This document shows, one piece after another, positions 8,006 through 15,169 of a DNA stretch of 64,000 nt. The DNA comes from Rhodovarius lipocyclicus (GTDB lineage Bacteria > Pseudomonadota > Alphaproteobacteria > Acetobacterales > Acetobacteraceae). The first letter of the stretch is position 1, and each line of letters starts with the position of its first letter. A program made the translations under genes and the position numbers. Under the pieces are notes generated by a model. It saw only the letters and a program-made list of their open reading frames with translations. It was not told the DNA's origin and searched no databases. The DNA is taken from NCBI RefSeq assembly GCF_009900765.1, contig NZ_JAAABL010000004.1, positions 1 through 64,000 on the forward strand, written 5' to 3'.

Positions 8006-9505
8006 TCAGATGAAGGGAGGGGTCGCGCCCTGCAGCCCGGGCTGGGCGGCAAGGAATTGGATCAGGCCCGCCATGTCATGGATGGCGTTCAGCGGGCTGG
8101 CGGCAAGCGCGGCCTCATCGGCCTCGGCCGCCGCGTTCAGGTTGGGGTAGAAGGCCTCGGCCAGGATGATGGACCCTAGCGGGCCGAGCCTGCGGCCCTG
8201 CCCCGCGATCATCCCCTCCAGCATCAGCCAGAAGGGCATGGGTGGGTCGGCGGCGATAGAGGCCGCGTCCTCGGCCTCCATGCCGCCCGGCTTGCCGTCG
8301 TTCAGCAGCCAGTCGAGCATCGCCTGCCGGCGTGCCGCGGGCGTGCCCAGCGGGCCCGCGTTCAGCGCCGCCGTGCGCGGGTCGCCGGGCGGGAAGTGGT
8401 GCCCGGTCATGTCCGCGATCAGCTCCTCCAGCGGCCACAGCGCGGCGGCCTCGGCGCTCAGCATGTCCCGGTAATGCAGGCCGGTGCGGTGGGTGCCGTC
8501 CACGGCGGGGAAGAAGCTGCCGGTCTGCAGCGGCGGCGCATAGCAGGGTGCGAAGCGCATCGCCCGCTGCGCGGTCCCGCCCAGCCCGTCGAAGAAGTTG
8601 GACCAGCGCGCCACCCATGTCTCGGGCATCGGCAGCAGCTTGGGATAGCGCGCGGAGCTGTGGCGCAGGGATTCGGCCAGGGGCAGCCCCTCGGCGGGCG
8701 GCGGGGCGTTCACGTTGTAGGTCTCGCGCACCATGGCGTGGGCCACGCGGAACACGCCGTGGCTGGCCTCCAGCGGCACCTCCTCGGTGTGGGGGTCGCT
8801 CAGCGGCGCGCCGCCGCCCTGGTAGAAAGCCAGCACATCCGCCTGCAACAGGCGCGGCATCAGGTCCTCGCGGATCAGCCGGCGGTACAGCGCGCGCAGC
8901 CGGGCGCGGGCGGGGGCGAAGAAGCCGCCCTCCAGCCCCACCACCACATTGTGGGCGATGTGGAACAGCACGGTCACCTGGCCCAGCAGCGCGTTGTCGT
9001 CGTTGCGCGGGTCCGCCAGCAGCGTGTCGGTCAGGGGGGCGCCGGGCTCGGGCGCTATGCGCGGCACGTCACGCGCGGCGCCGGTGGCCAGGCAGCCCAC
9101 GCGCATCCGCGCGCGGTCCCGCGCCGGCACATAGGCATGCGGGCAGGAAGCCGGGCCCCCGCCATGCAGCGTATCCAGGTTCAGGGCGCGCAGGCGCTCA
9201 TTGCCCGGGGGTTCGCCCGCCGCCTCCGCGGCCCAGAAGGGGATGTCCGTGAACACGCAGTCATGCGTCACGAATTGCAGGAAATAGGTGTAACCGGAGG
9301 GGATGTCCGGGTTCTCGCGCTGCGGCTCCACGCTGATACGGGTGGCCAGCTTCGCCAGGCGCTCCGCCGGGTGGCGCTCATCGGCCAGATCAGGGCCGTG
9401 CGGCAGGATGTGGCGATAACCCGGCGGCAAGCCCGCCAGACGCCCCGGCGTGGCGCCGCCCGCGGGCGGCGCGCCGCCATGAATGCCCTGCATCACACCA
9501 CTCAC
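8006..9505 (-). CDS. Animal-type haem peroxidase family protein (bacterial peroxicin-like)
   Basis: The 499-residue protein shows the landmarks of the peroxidase-cyclooxygenase superfamily. These are a distal His in YFLQFVTHDCVFTDI (about 75), the segment DPRNDDNALLGQVTVLFHIAHN (about 165), and a proximal-His segment FRVAHAMVRETYN (about 255). No signal peptide or membrane span is evident, so it is probably cytoplasmic or exported by an unseen route. Bacterial members oxidise halides, thiocyanate or organic substrates with peroxide; the substrate here is unknown. The GTG start has AAGGAA at suitable spacing; an ATG at 9493 is an alternative. Confidence 0.85.
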   Translation of the reverse strand: MSGVMQGIHGGAPPAGGATPGRLAGLPPGYRHILPHGPDLADERHPAERLAKLATRISVEPQRENPDIPSGYTYFLQFVTHDCVFTDIPFWAAEAAGEPPGNERLRALNLDTLHGGGPASCPHAYVPARDRARMRVGCLATGAARDVPRIAPEPGAPLTDTLLADPRNDDNALLGQVTVLFHIAHNVVVGLEGGFFAPARARLRALYRRLIREDLMPRLLQADVLAFYQGGGAPLSDPHTEEVPLEASHGVFRVAHAMVRETYNVNAPPPAEGLPLAESLRHSSARYPKLLPMPETWVARWSNFFDGLGGTAQRAMRFAPCYAPPLQTGSFFPAVDGTHRTGLHYRDMLSAEAAALWPLEELIADMTGHHFPPGDPRTAALNAGPLGTPAARRQAMLDWLLNDGKPGGMEAEDAASIAADPPMPFWLMLEGMIAGQGRRLGPLGSIILAEAFYPNLNAAAEADEAALAASPLNAIHDMAGLIQFLAAQPGLQGATPPFI

Positions 9506-9689
9506 ACACGCATTCCTTCGCCATTATTCCGCGTTCACGATGACGGGAGTGGGCCGCGAGAGCGGCGGCAAGTCAACGTCCGAATGGATGACGAGGGTGG
9601 CGGAAACGAGAGGGCGCCGCCCTCCCGCACTCTCCCGCCGGGGGGCCGCCCCCGGGGGTTTCGTGCGGGCCCCTGGGATGAGTTGCTTG

Positions 9690-9750
9690 TTGAAGTTCCA
9701 CAAAAAAGCGCCCCACCCGCTAAGGTGAGGCGCCAAACGCTCGGGGAGGG
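9690..9750. repeat. Degenerate copy of the TTGGCGC intergenic repeat
   Basis: The segment with AAAAAAGCGCCCCACCCGC then TAAGGTGAGGCGCCAAACG (9704-9739) aligns by eye with the inner part of the 53.4-kb repeat (AAAATGGCGCTCTACTTGGC then AAGGTAAAGCGCCAAACCG). It sits between era and the upstream peroxidase gene. The remainder of 9506-9764 is GC-rich, with small hairpins and no credible gene. Confidence 0.55.
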
Positions 9751-9764
9751 CTGAGGGCCCAGCC

Positions 9765-10673
9765 CTACCCTTCGTCTTCCAGCCCCAGCGCCCGGATATG
9801 CATCCGGCTTTCATCCCACCCGGCCTTTTCCTTCACGTTCAGGAACAGGTGGATCGGCCGTTCCAGCAGCCCCACCAGTTCCTGCCGTGCCCGGCGCCCG
9901 ATTTCCTTGATCCGGCTGCCGCCATCGCCGATCACGATGGCTTTCTGGCTCGCGCGGCTGACATAGATGGTGCAGTCCACCCGGGCCGAGCCATCGGGCC
10001 GTTCCGTCCAGGATTCGGTTTCCACATGGGCGTGGTGCGGCACTTCCTCATGCGTCATGCGCAGGATCTGCTCGCGCACCACCTCGGCCGCCAGCATGCG
10101 GTTCGGCACGTCCGAGAGGTCTTCCTCCGGGAACAGCCAGGGCCCCGGGGGGGCGATATCGGCCAGCGCCTGCAACAGCTTGTCCACGCCGTCGTTCTTC
10201 TCGGCGCTGATCATGAAGGTCTCGGCGAAGGTCAGCTCGGCCGTCAGCGCCGCGGTCAGCGGCAGCAGCCGGTCGCGCGGGATCAGGTCGATCTTGTTCA
10301 GCACCAGCCAGATCGGCAGCTTCACGTTCTTCAGCTTGGCGATGATGGCCTGCAGCGGCTCCGTCAGGCCGGCGCGGGCATCGACCACCAGCAGCGCCAT
10401 GTCGGCGTCCGTGGCGCCGCCCCAGGCGGCGGCCACCATGGCGCGGTCCAGCCGGCGGCGGGGGTTGAAGATGCCCGGCGTGTCCGTCAGCACCAGCTGC
10501 GCCGGCGGGCGCATCACCACGGCGCGGATGCGGAAGCGCGTCGTCTGCGGCTTGGGCGAGACGATGCTGACCTTGGTGCCGCTGGCGGCGTTGACCAGGG
10601 TGGACTTGCCCGCATTGGGCGCCCCGATCACCGCGATGATCGCGCAGCGCGTCTGTTCCGGCGTGCCGCTCAC
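9765..10673 (-). CDS. era: GTPase Era
   Basis: The 302-residue protein carries the G1 motif GAPNAGKST, switch region PKPQTTRFRI, G3 DTPGI and G4 NKID. A C-terminal KH domain (VIGDGGSRIKEIGRRARQEL) binds the 3' end of 16S rRNA. Era acts in 30S ribosome maturation. The GTG start overlaps the stop of rnc (GTGA), so it is coupled to RNase III, the classical lepB-rnc-era order. The length is normal for the family. Confidence 0.97.
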   Translation of the reverse strand: MSGTPEQTRCAIIAVIGAPNAGKSTLVNAASGTKVSIVSPKPQTTRFRIRAVVMRPPAQLVLTDTPGIFNPRRRLDRAMVAAAWGGATDADMALLVVDARAGLTEPLQAIIAKLKNVKLPIWLVLNKIDLIPRDRLLPLTAALTAELTFAETFMISAEKNDGVDKLLQALADIAPPGPWLFPEEDLSDVPNRMLAAEVVREQILRMTHEEVPHHAHVETESWTERPDGSARVDCTIYVSRASQKAIVIGDGGSRIKEIGRRARQELVGLLERPIHLFLNVKEKAGWDESRMHIRALGLEDEG

Positions 10674-11326
10674 AGCGCGGCCAGCCAGGCTTCGGCGGCG
10701 GCCGATTCCGCCGCCCGTTTGGTGTCGCCCATACCCTCGGCCTCCCGACCCATCGCGCGCACACGAACCACGAAAACCGGAGCGTGCGCGGGCCCGGTGG
10801 TGGAAAGCAATTCATAAACCGGCAGGCCGGCGCCCCGGCCCAGCGTGTGTTCCTGCAACCGGGTCTTCACCGGCACCGGCGGGGCGGTGGTGCGTTCCAT
10901 CACCCCCGCCCATTCGCGGCGGATCAAGGCGCGCGCCGCCTCCAGCCCCGCATCCAGATAGATGGCGCCGAGCAGGGCCTCCATCGCATCCGCCAGCACA
11001 TTGTGGCTGGCCGAAACCCCGCTGCGGCGCTCCGCCTTGGGCAGTTTCAGCGCGGCCGGCAGGCCCAGCGCCTCGGCCACCGGCACCAGGGTCTCACGCG
11101 ACACCAGCGAGGACAGGCGCTTGCTCAGCCCCCCCTCGCTTTCGTTCGGATAGCGTTCGGTCAGCCATTCGGCGATGCACAGGCCCAGCACCCGGTCGCC
11201 CAAGAATTCCAGCCTTTCGTTGCTGCCGGCACCGCCCGCGCTGGAGCGGTGCGTCAATGCGTGTGTCAGCAGCTCCGGCCGGGCGAAGGCGTGGCCGATG
11301 CGCCGTTCCAGCGCCTCCAGGCTCAT
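10670..11326 (-). CDS. rnc: Ribonuclease III
   Basis: The 218-residue protein has the RNase III signature NERLEFLGDRVLGL, the second metal-site segment ADAMEALLGAIYLDAG, and a C-terminal double-stranded RNA-binding domain ending in ESAAAEAWLAAL. It processes rRNA precursors and other duplex RNA. The ATG at 11326 overlaps the lepB stop (ATGA). An in-frame upstream extension into lepB encodes no family sequence and was not used. The end overlaps the era start. Confidence 0.97.
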   Translation of the reverse strand: MSLEALERRIGHAFARPELLTHALTHRSSAGGAGSNERLEFLGDRVLGLCIAEWLTERYPNESEGGLSKRLSSLVSRETLVPVAEALGLPAALKLPKAERRSGVSASHNVLADAMEALLGAIYLDAGLEAARALIRREWAGVMERTTAPPVPVKTRLQEHTLGRGAGLPVYELLSTTGPAHAPVFVVRVRAMGREAEGMGDTKRAAESAAAEAWLAAL

Positions 11327-12069
11327 CGCACCGCGGAGAGCAGGCGTGTCCAGCGGATGGCGAAGGGCCAGTTCCACACCTGCCAGAAGGGGCTGGAGCC
11401 ATCGACGGAGAAGAAGATGAACTCCGCGCGCCCCACCAGGTTCTCGATCGGCACGAAGCCCACGGCGGACTGCACGCGGCTGTCCAGGCTGTTGTCGCGG
11501 TTGTCGCCCATGGCGAAGACATGGCCCGGCGGCACCGTGAATTCCGGCGTGTTGTCCAGCACGCCGTCATCGGTCTGCTCGATGATCTCATGCGTGCGGC
11601 CGCCCGGCAGCACCTCCCGATACAGGCGCACGGTCATGCGCGGGCCGTCGCCCTCGGTCACATAGGGGCCGATCGCCTCGCGCCGCACCGCCTCGCCATT
11701 CACGTGCAGGATGCCGCGGATCACCTGGATGCGATCGCCCGGCAGGCCGATGATGCGCTTGATGTAGTCCTGGCTGGTGTCGCGCGGCAGCTTGAACACC
11801 GCCACATCGCCGCGCTGCGGCACACTGCCCAGAATACGGCCCGAGAACAGGTTGGGGCTGAACGGGAAGGAATGCCGCGAATAGCCGTAGGAATACTTGG
11901 AGACGAACAGATAATCGCCCACCAGCAGCGTCGGGATCATGGAGCCGGAGGGGATATTGAACGGCTCGAACGCGATACTGCGGATACCGATGGCGATGAG
12001 CCCGGCATACAGGATGGTGCGGATGCTTTCGCCCCAGCCGGACTTCTTCTTCGTCATGGAATGGCTCAT
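11323..12069 (-). CDS. lepB: Signal peptidase I
   Basis: The protein has about 248 residues with one N-terminal membrane anchor (RTILYAGLIAIGIRSIAF). The catalytic Ser lies in IPSGSMIPTL and the general-base Lys in DYIKRIIGLPGD, and the GDNRDNSLDSR box is present. It cleaves leader peptides of Sec and Tat substrates on the periplasmic face. The start is uncertain: ATG 12069 and ATG 12057 are both plausible and neither has a clear Shine-Dalgarno. The gene lies between acpS and rnc, as in many alphaproteobacteria. Confidence 0.95.
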   Translation of the reverse strand: MSHSMTKKKSGWGESIRTILYAGLIAIGIRSIAFEPFNIPSGSMIPTLLVGDYLFVSKYSYGYSRHSFPFSPNLFSGRILGSVPQRGDVAVFKLPRDTSQDYIKRIIGLPGDRIQVIRGILHVNGEAVRREAIGPYVTEGDGPRMTVRLYREVLPGGRTHEIIEQTDDGVLDNTPEFTVPPGHVFAMGDNRDNSLDSRVQSAVGFVPIENLVGRAEFIFFSVDGSSPFWQVWNWPFAIRWTRLLSAVR

Positions 12070-12136
12070 GGGCGGGCGGATATCCGGCAAAGGGGGGTGC
12101 AAAACGGGCGGATGAAGCGCGCCACCCCCGCACCTG

Positions 12137-12550
12137 TCAAGGAATGGGGCTCGGGATAGCCGAAATCAACACCATCGCCTGCGCGTAAGGGTATTCGTCC
12201 GTCATCGTCAGGCTGACCTGGGACACCATGCCCCGGGGCGTGATCGCGGCCAGGCGCAGCGCGGCCCCGCCCGTCATCCGCAAGGTCGGCGCGCCACTGG
12301 ACAGGTTCACCACCCCCAGGTCGCGCCAGAACACCCCGGCCCGGAACCCGGTGCCCAGGGCCTTCGACGCCGCCTCCTTCGCCGCGAAACGCTTGGCATA
12401 GGTGGCGACCCGGATGCGCTCCGCCCGGCGCTCGGCCTTGCGGCGCTCCTCGGGCGTGAAGATGCGGTCGAGGAAACGGTCGCCGTGACGCTCCAGCGCG
12501 GCCGCGATGCGGCGGATGTCGATGAGGTCGCTGCCCAGGCCGATGATCAT
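12137..12550 (-). CDS. acpS: Holo-[acyl-carrier-protein] synthase
   Basis: The 137-residue protein contains [10 protein letters not shown] (Mg-binding Asp) and [15 protein letters not shown], the two signatures of AcpS. It transfers 4'-phosphopantetheine from CoA to apo-ACP for fatty-acid synthesis. It is the first gene of a leftward acpS-lepB-rnc-era string. In many alphaproteobacteria pdxJ directly precedes acpS; here a repeat-rich gap and a metabolic gene precede it instead. Confidence 0.96.
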   Translation of the reverse strand: MIIGLGSDLIDIRRIAAALERHGDRFLDRIFTPEERRKAERRAERIRVATYAKRFAAKEAASKALGTGFRAGVFWRDLGVVNLSSGAPTLRMTGGAALRLAAITPRGMVSQVSLTMTDEYPYAQAMVLISAIPSPIP

Positions 12551-12588
12551 GGAGATGGTTCAGCATGGGGCGCGATATGGGGCAAGCC

Positions 12589-12642
12589 TTGAGGGCTCCG
12601 CCCTCAAACTCCCATTGAGGGGGAAATGACTTTCCCCCTCAA
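12589..12642 (-). terminator. Two consecutive stem-loops in the acpS upstream gap
   Basis: The first has stem TTGAGGGC (12589-12596) / GCCCTCAA (12600-12607). The second is a perfect 12-bp stem TTGAGGGGGAAA (12615-12626) / TTTCCCCCTCAA (12631-12642) with a TGAC loop. They lie between the end of the leftward MmgE/PrpD gene and acpS, so they probably terminate or insulate that transcript. Confidence 0.55.
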
Positions 12643-12843
12643 ACTCCCCCATTACTTTCCGTCAGTTTTGGGACAGCGCTGAGCTTACGAAGGTTTTTCC
12701 GATAAATTATATAATAATATCAATATATTAAAACTATTCGCAGGGGCCTGGGGAGATCTTATCTCCCCAGCGGAGGGGTCTGGGGAGGCGGCGCCTCCCC
12801 AGTCCGCGTTCCCCTTGGGGAGGCAGCGCCTCCCCAGCCCGCC
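12643..12843. repeat. AT-rich core plus CTGGGGAGAT palindromic repeat
   Basis: A strikingly AT-rich stretch (about 12698-12737) is followed by a block matching the left-edge copy. It has CTGGGGAGAT (12748-12757) / ATCTCCCCAG (12761-12770), then the 11-bp stem CTGGGGAGGCG / CGCCTCCCCAG (12780-12802) and a further GGGGAGGC...GCCTCCCC hairpin to about 12840. No gene is seen. The AT-rich part may also hold the promoter for acpS. Confidence 0.7.
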
Positions 12844-14253
12844 CTACCCCTTCATCGCCTCCACCAGCACTCCCAGATCCCCCAGCTCATCCACCTTCCA
12901 CAGCAGTTCCAGCGCCTGCCGTGCCTTGGCCTCTCCCAGCCGCGGCCCGGCCAGCGCCATGAATTTCGTCTCCAGCCCCGCGTCGCTCAGCGGGTTGGAG
13001 GCCGAGCCGAACGGTTCCGGCACATGGCGTTCCGCCACCCGCCCATCCTTGGTGCGGATCAGCACATGGGCCCCGCGCTTGCGCGGATAGGCGGCCTCAT
13101 ACGCATCATCCACCCGCACCTGGATGCGCCCGGTCATGGCCAGCGTGTCGCCGTCGCTGCGTTCGGCATCGCCGAAATCGGCCACACCCACCTGGTTGCG
13201 GGTCAGCGCGGTGGCGATCACGAAGGGGAAGCTCATCTGCGCCGTGGTCATTTCGGACCAGCCGACCTCGGCATGGCTGGCGGCGACGGCATAGGTGCCG
13301 ATCTCCACCTGCTCCACCTGGGGCGCGGAGATGCCGTCATCGCGCGCCATCTCCAGCACCGCGTCGATGGCGGCGTGGATGTGGCGGCAGCAGGCGTGCG
13401 GCTTCATGTAGCAATTGGCGATGGCGAAGCGCGATTGCGGGTTGTTGTCGCCGGCGGCCAGGATGTCGATGGCGCTGTAATCCACCTCTCCGGTGTCGCC
13501 GCCGGCATAGGCGGCGAAGAAGCCCTCCTTGAATTCCAGCGCGCCACGCGGCGCGGGCAGGCCGGCTTCGGTCAGCAGCGCGGCCAGCAGCCCCTCCCGT
13601 GCCGCATGGCCCGGGTGGATGCGCTTCACATCGCCCCCCGCCAGGAAGGTGAAGATACCGGCGGCCGAGGACGCGGCGATGCCCATCGCGGCCTCGATGT
13701 CGTCGGCGGACATGTTCAGCAGCTTCGCGGCGGCCACCGCGGCGCCGAACACCCCGGCGGTGGAGGTGTTGTGGAAGCCGCGCCAGCGGCTGCGCGGATG
13801 GGCGGCGGCGGCGATGCGGCAGGCGGTCTCGTAACCCGCGATCACGGCGGTCAGCAGCGCGGAACCGGACAGGCCGCGCTGGCCCGCCAGGGCGATGGCG
13901 GCCGGCACCACCACGGCGCCGGGGTGGACGGAACCGGCGCGGAAGCCGTCATCCAGCTCCAGCCCATGCGCGGCCGCCCCGCCCAGATAGGCGGCCGACA
14001 GCGCGTCATACCGCTCCCGGAAGCCAGGCATGGCCACCGGCCCCACCCCCACCCCGGCGGCGGACAAGGCCCGCTGCACCGACAGCGTGGCATCCTGCCC
14101 GGCGCCGGAGATGATGCAGGCCAGCGTGTCGATCAGGTGGCGCCGGGCGGCGTGGCGGGCGACGGCATCCACCGCCGCCTGTTCCAGCCCCGCGGCGAAA
14201 TCGGCCAATTGCCGGGTGGGGCCTGCGGTCGTCACGGGCAAGGGCATATCCAT
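12844..14253 (-). CDS. MmgE/PrpD family protein
   Basis: The 469-residue protein is a typical MmgE/PrpD family member, with RHLIDTLACIISGAG near the N-terminus, GLELDDGFRAGSVHPGAVVVPAA near residue 100 and MKPHACCRHIHAAIDAVLE near residue 310. Characterised relatives include 2-methylcitrate dehydratase and cis-aconitate decarboxylase, but many members have unknown substrates. The start at 14253 is set by an AGGAGG six bases upstream; an upstream in-frame start lacks this. It is divergent from an acyl-CoA gene cluster, which suggests a role in organic-acid or acyl-CoA catabolism. Confidence 0.88.
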   Translation of the reverse strand: MDMPLPVTTAGPTRQLADFAAGLEQAAVDAVARHAARRHLIDTLACIISGAGQDATLSVQRALSAAGVGVGPVAMPGFRERYDALSAAYLGGAAAHGLELDDGFRAGSVHPGAVVVPAAIALAGQRGLSGSALLTAVIAGYETACRIAAAAHPRSRWRGFHNTSTAGVFGAAVAAAKLLNMSADDIEAAMGIAASSAAGIFTFLAGGDVKRIHPGHAAREGLLAALLTEAGLPAPRGALEFKEGFFAAYAGGDTGEVDYSAIDILAAGDNNPQSRFAIANCYMKPHACCRHIHAAIDAVLEMARDDGISAPQVEQVEIGTYAVAASHAEVGWSEMTTAQMSFPFVIATALTRNQVGVADFGDAERSDGDTLAMTGRIQVRVDDAYEAAYPRKRGAHVLIRTKDGRVAERHVPEPFGSASNPLSDAGLETKFMALAGPRLGEAKARQALELLWKVDELGDLGVLVEAMKG

Positions 14254-14289
14254 CGGTTCCTCCTGGGGCGTGGCCCGCCCGGTTGTCAT

Positions 14290-14303
14290 CTTGTACGAAC
14301 AAG
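14290..14303. promoter_or_regulatory. Candidate operator palindrome CTTGT-N4-ACAAG
   Basis: CTTGT (14290-14294) and ACAAG (14299-14303) form a perfect 5-bp dyad in the space between the divergent MmgE/PrpD and crotonase genes. The shape resembles GntR-family (FadR/FCD) operators, which carry GT...AC half-sites. No regulator gene is adjacent, so the binding protein is unknown. Confidence 0.4.
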
Positions 14304-14374
14304 TTTATGACCAAGCCCAGGGCCGCGCAAGCCGGCCTATGAACCCCATTGGGGAAACGTTTGAGGAGACCGCC

Positions 14375-15166
14375 TTGGCCGAGCCCGTGTTGCCCGAATA
14401 CCCGCGCGAAACGCGTGAGGGCCACGTCGTCACCCTCATCTGGGACCGCCCGCCGAACAACCACATCAACCGCGACCTGGTGGTGGCCCTCGGCGACCGG
14501 CTGCAGGCGCTGGATGCCGACCCCGGCTGCCGGGCCATCGTGCTGACGGGGGCGGGCAAGCATTTCTGCGCGGGCGCGGATTTCTCGGGCGGCGAGTCGG
14601 GCGGGCTGTCCTGGCCGGCGGAGGAGCCGGGCCAGACCCTCTACAAGAAGGCCGCGCGGCTGACGCGCACCGCGAAGCCCATCATCGCGGCGGTCCAGGG
14701 GGCGGCGATCGGCGCGGGGCTTGGGCTCGCCGTCATCGCCGATTTCCGCGTGACCTGCGTCGAGGCGCGGTATTCCGCCAATTTCACCCGGCTCGGCTTC
14801 CATCCGGGCTTCGGGCTCTCCTACACCCTGCCCAAGCTGATCGGCCTGCAGAAGGCGGCGCTGCTGTTCTACACCGGCCGCCGCATCACCGGTCAGGAAG
14901 CCTTCGACATGGGCCTGGCCGATGTGCTGGTGCCCCAGGCCGAGGTGCTGGCCGCCGCCCAGTCCCTGGCGCGGGAGATCGCGCAATCCGCCCCCGCCGC
15001 CATCCAGGGCCTGCGCGCCACGCTGCGGCGCGGCTTCTCCGAGGCGTATGAGCGCGCCACCGAGCGCGAATACGAGCAGCAGGTCTGGCAGCGCCAGATG
15101 GAGGATTTCAAGGAAGGCCGCGCCGCCATGGCCGAGCGCCGCACCCCCGATTTCAAGGGAATCTGA
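14375..15166 (+). CDS. Enoyl-CoA hydratase/isomerase (crotonase) family protein lacking both usual catalytic Glu
   Basis: The 263-residue crotonase-fold protein has the oxyanion-hole segments GKHFCAGADFSGG and VQGAAIGAGLGLAVIADFRV. Aligned by eye with enoyl-CoA hydratase, the positions of Glu144 and Glu164 fall in SANFTRLGFHPG and KAALLFYTG, with Phe and Leu instead. It may therefore not be a hydratase; an isomerase, thioesterase or other activity is possible. The TTG at 14375 follows GAGGAG at good spacing; an ATG at 14339 has no ribosome site. Only 3 bp separate it from the acyl-CoA synthetase. Confidence 0.85.
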   Translation: MAEPVLPEYPRETREGHVVTLIWDRPPNNHINRDLVVALGDRLQALDADPGCRAIVLTGAGKHFCAGADFSGGESGGLSWPAEEPGQTLYKKAARLTRTAKPIIAAVQGAAIGAGLGLAVIADFRVTCVEARYSANFTRLGFHPGFGLSYTLPKLIGLQKAALLFYTGRRITGQEAFDMGLADVLVPQAEVLAAAQSLAREIAQSAPAAIQGLRATLRRGFSEAYERATEREYEQQVWQRQMEDFKEGRAAMAERRTPDFKGI

Positions 15167-15169
15167 GCG

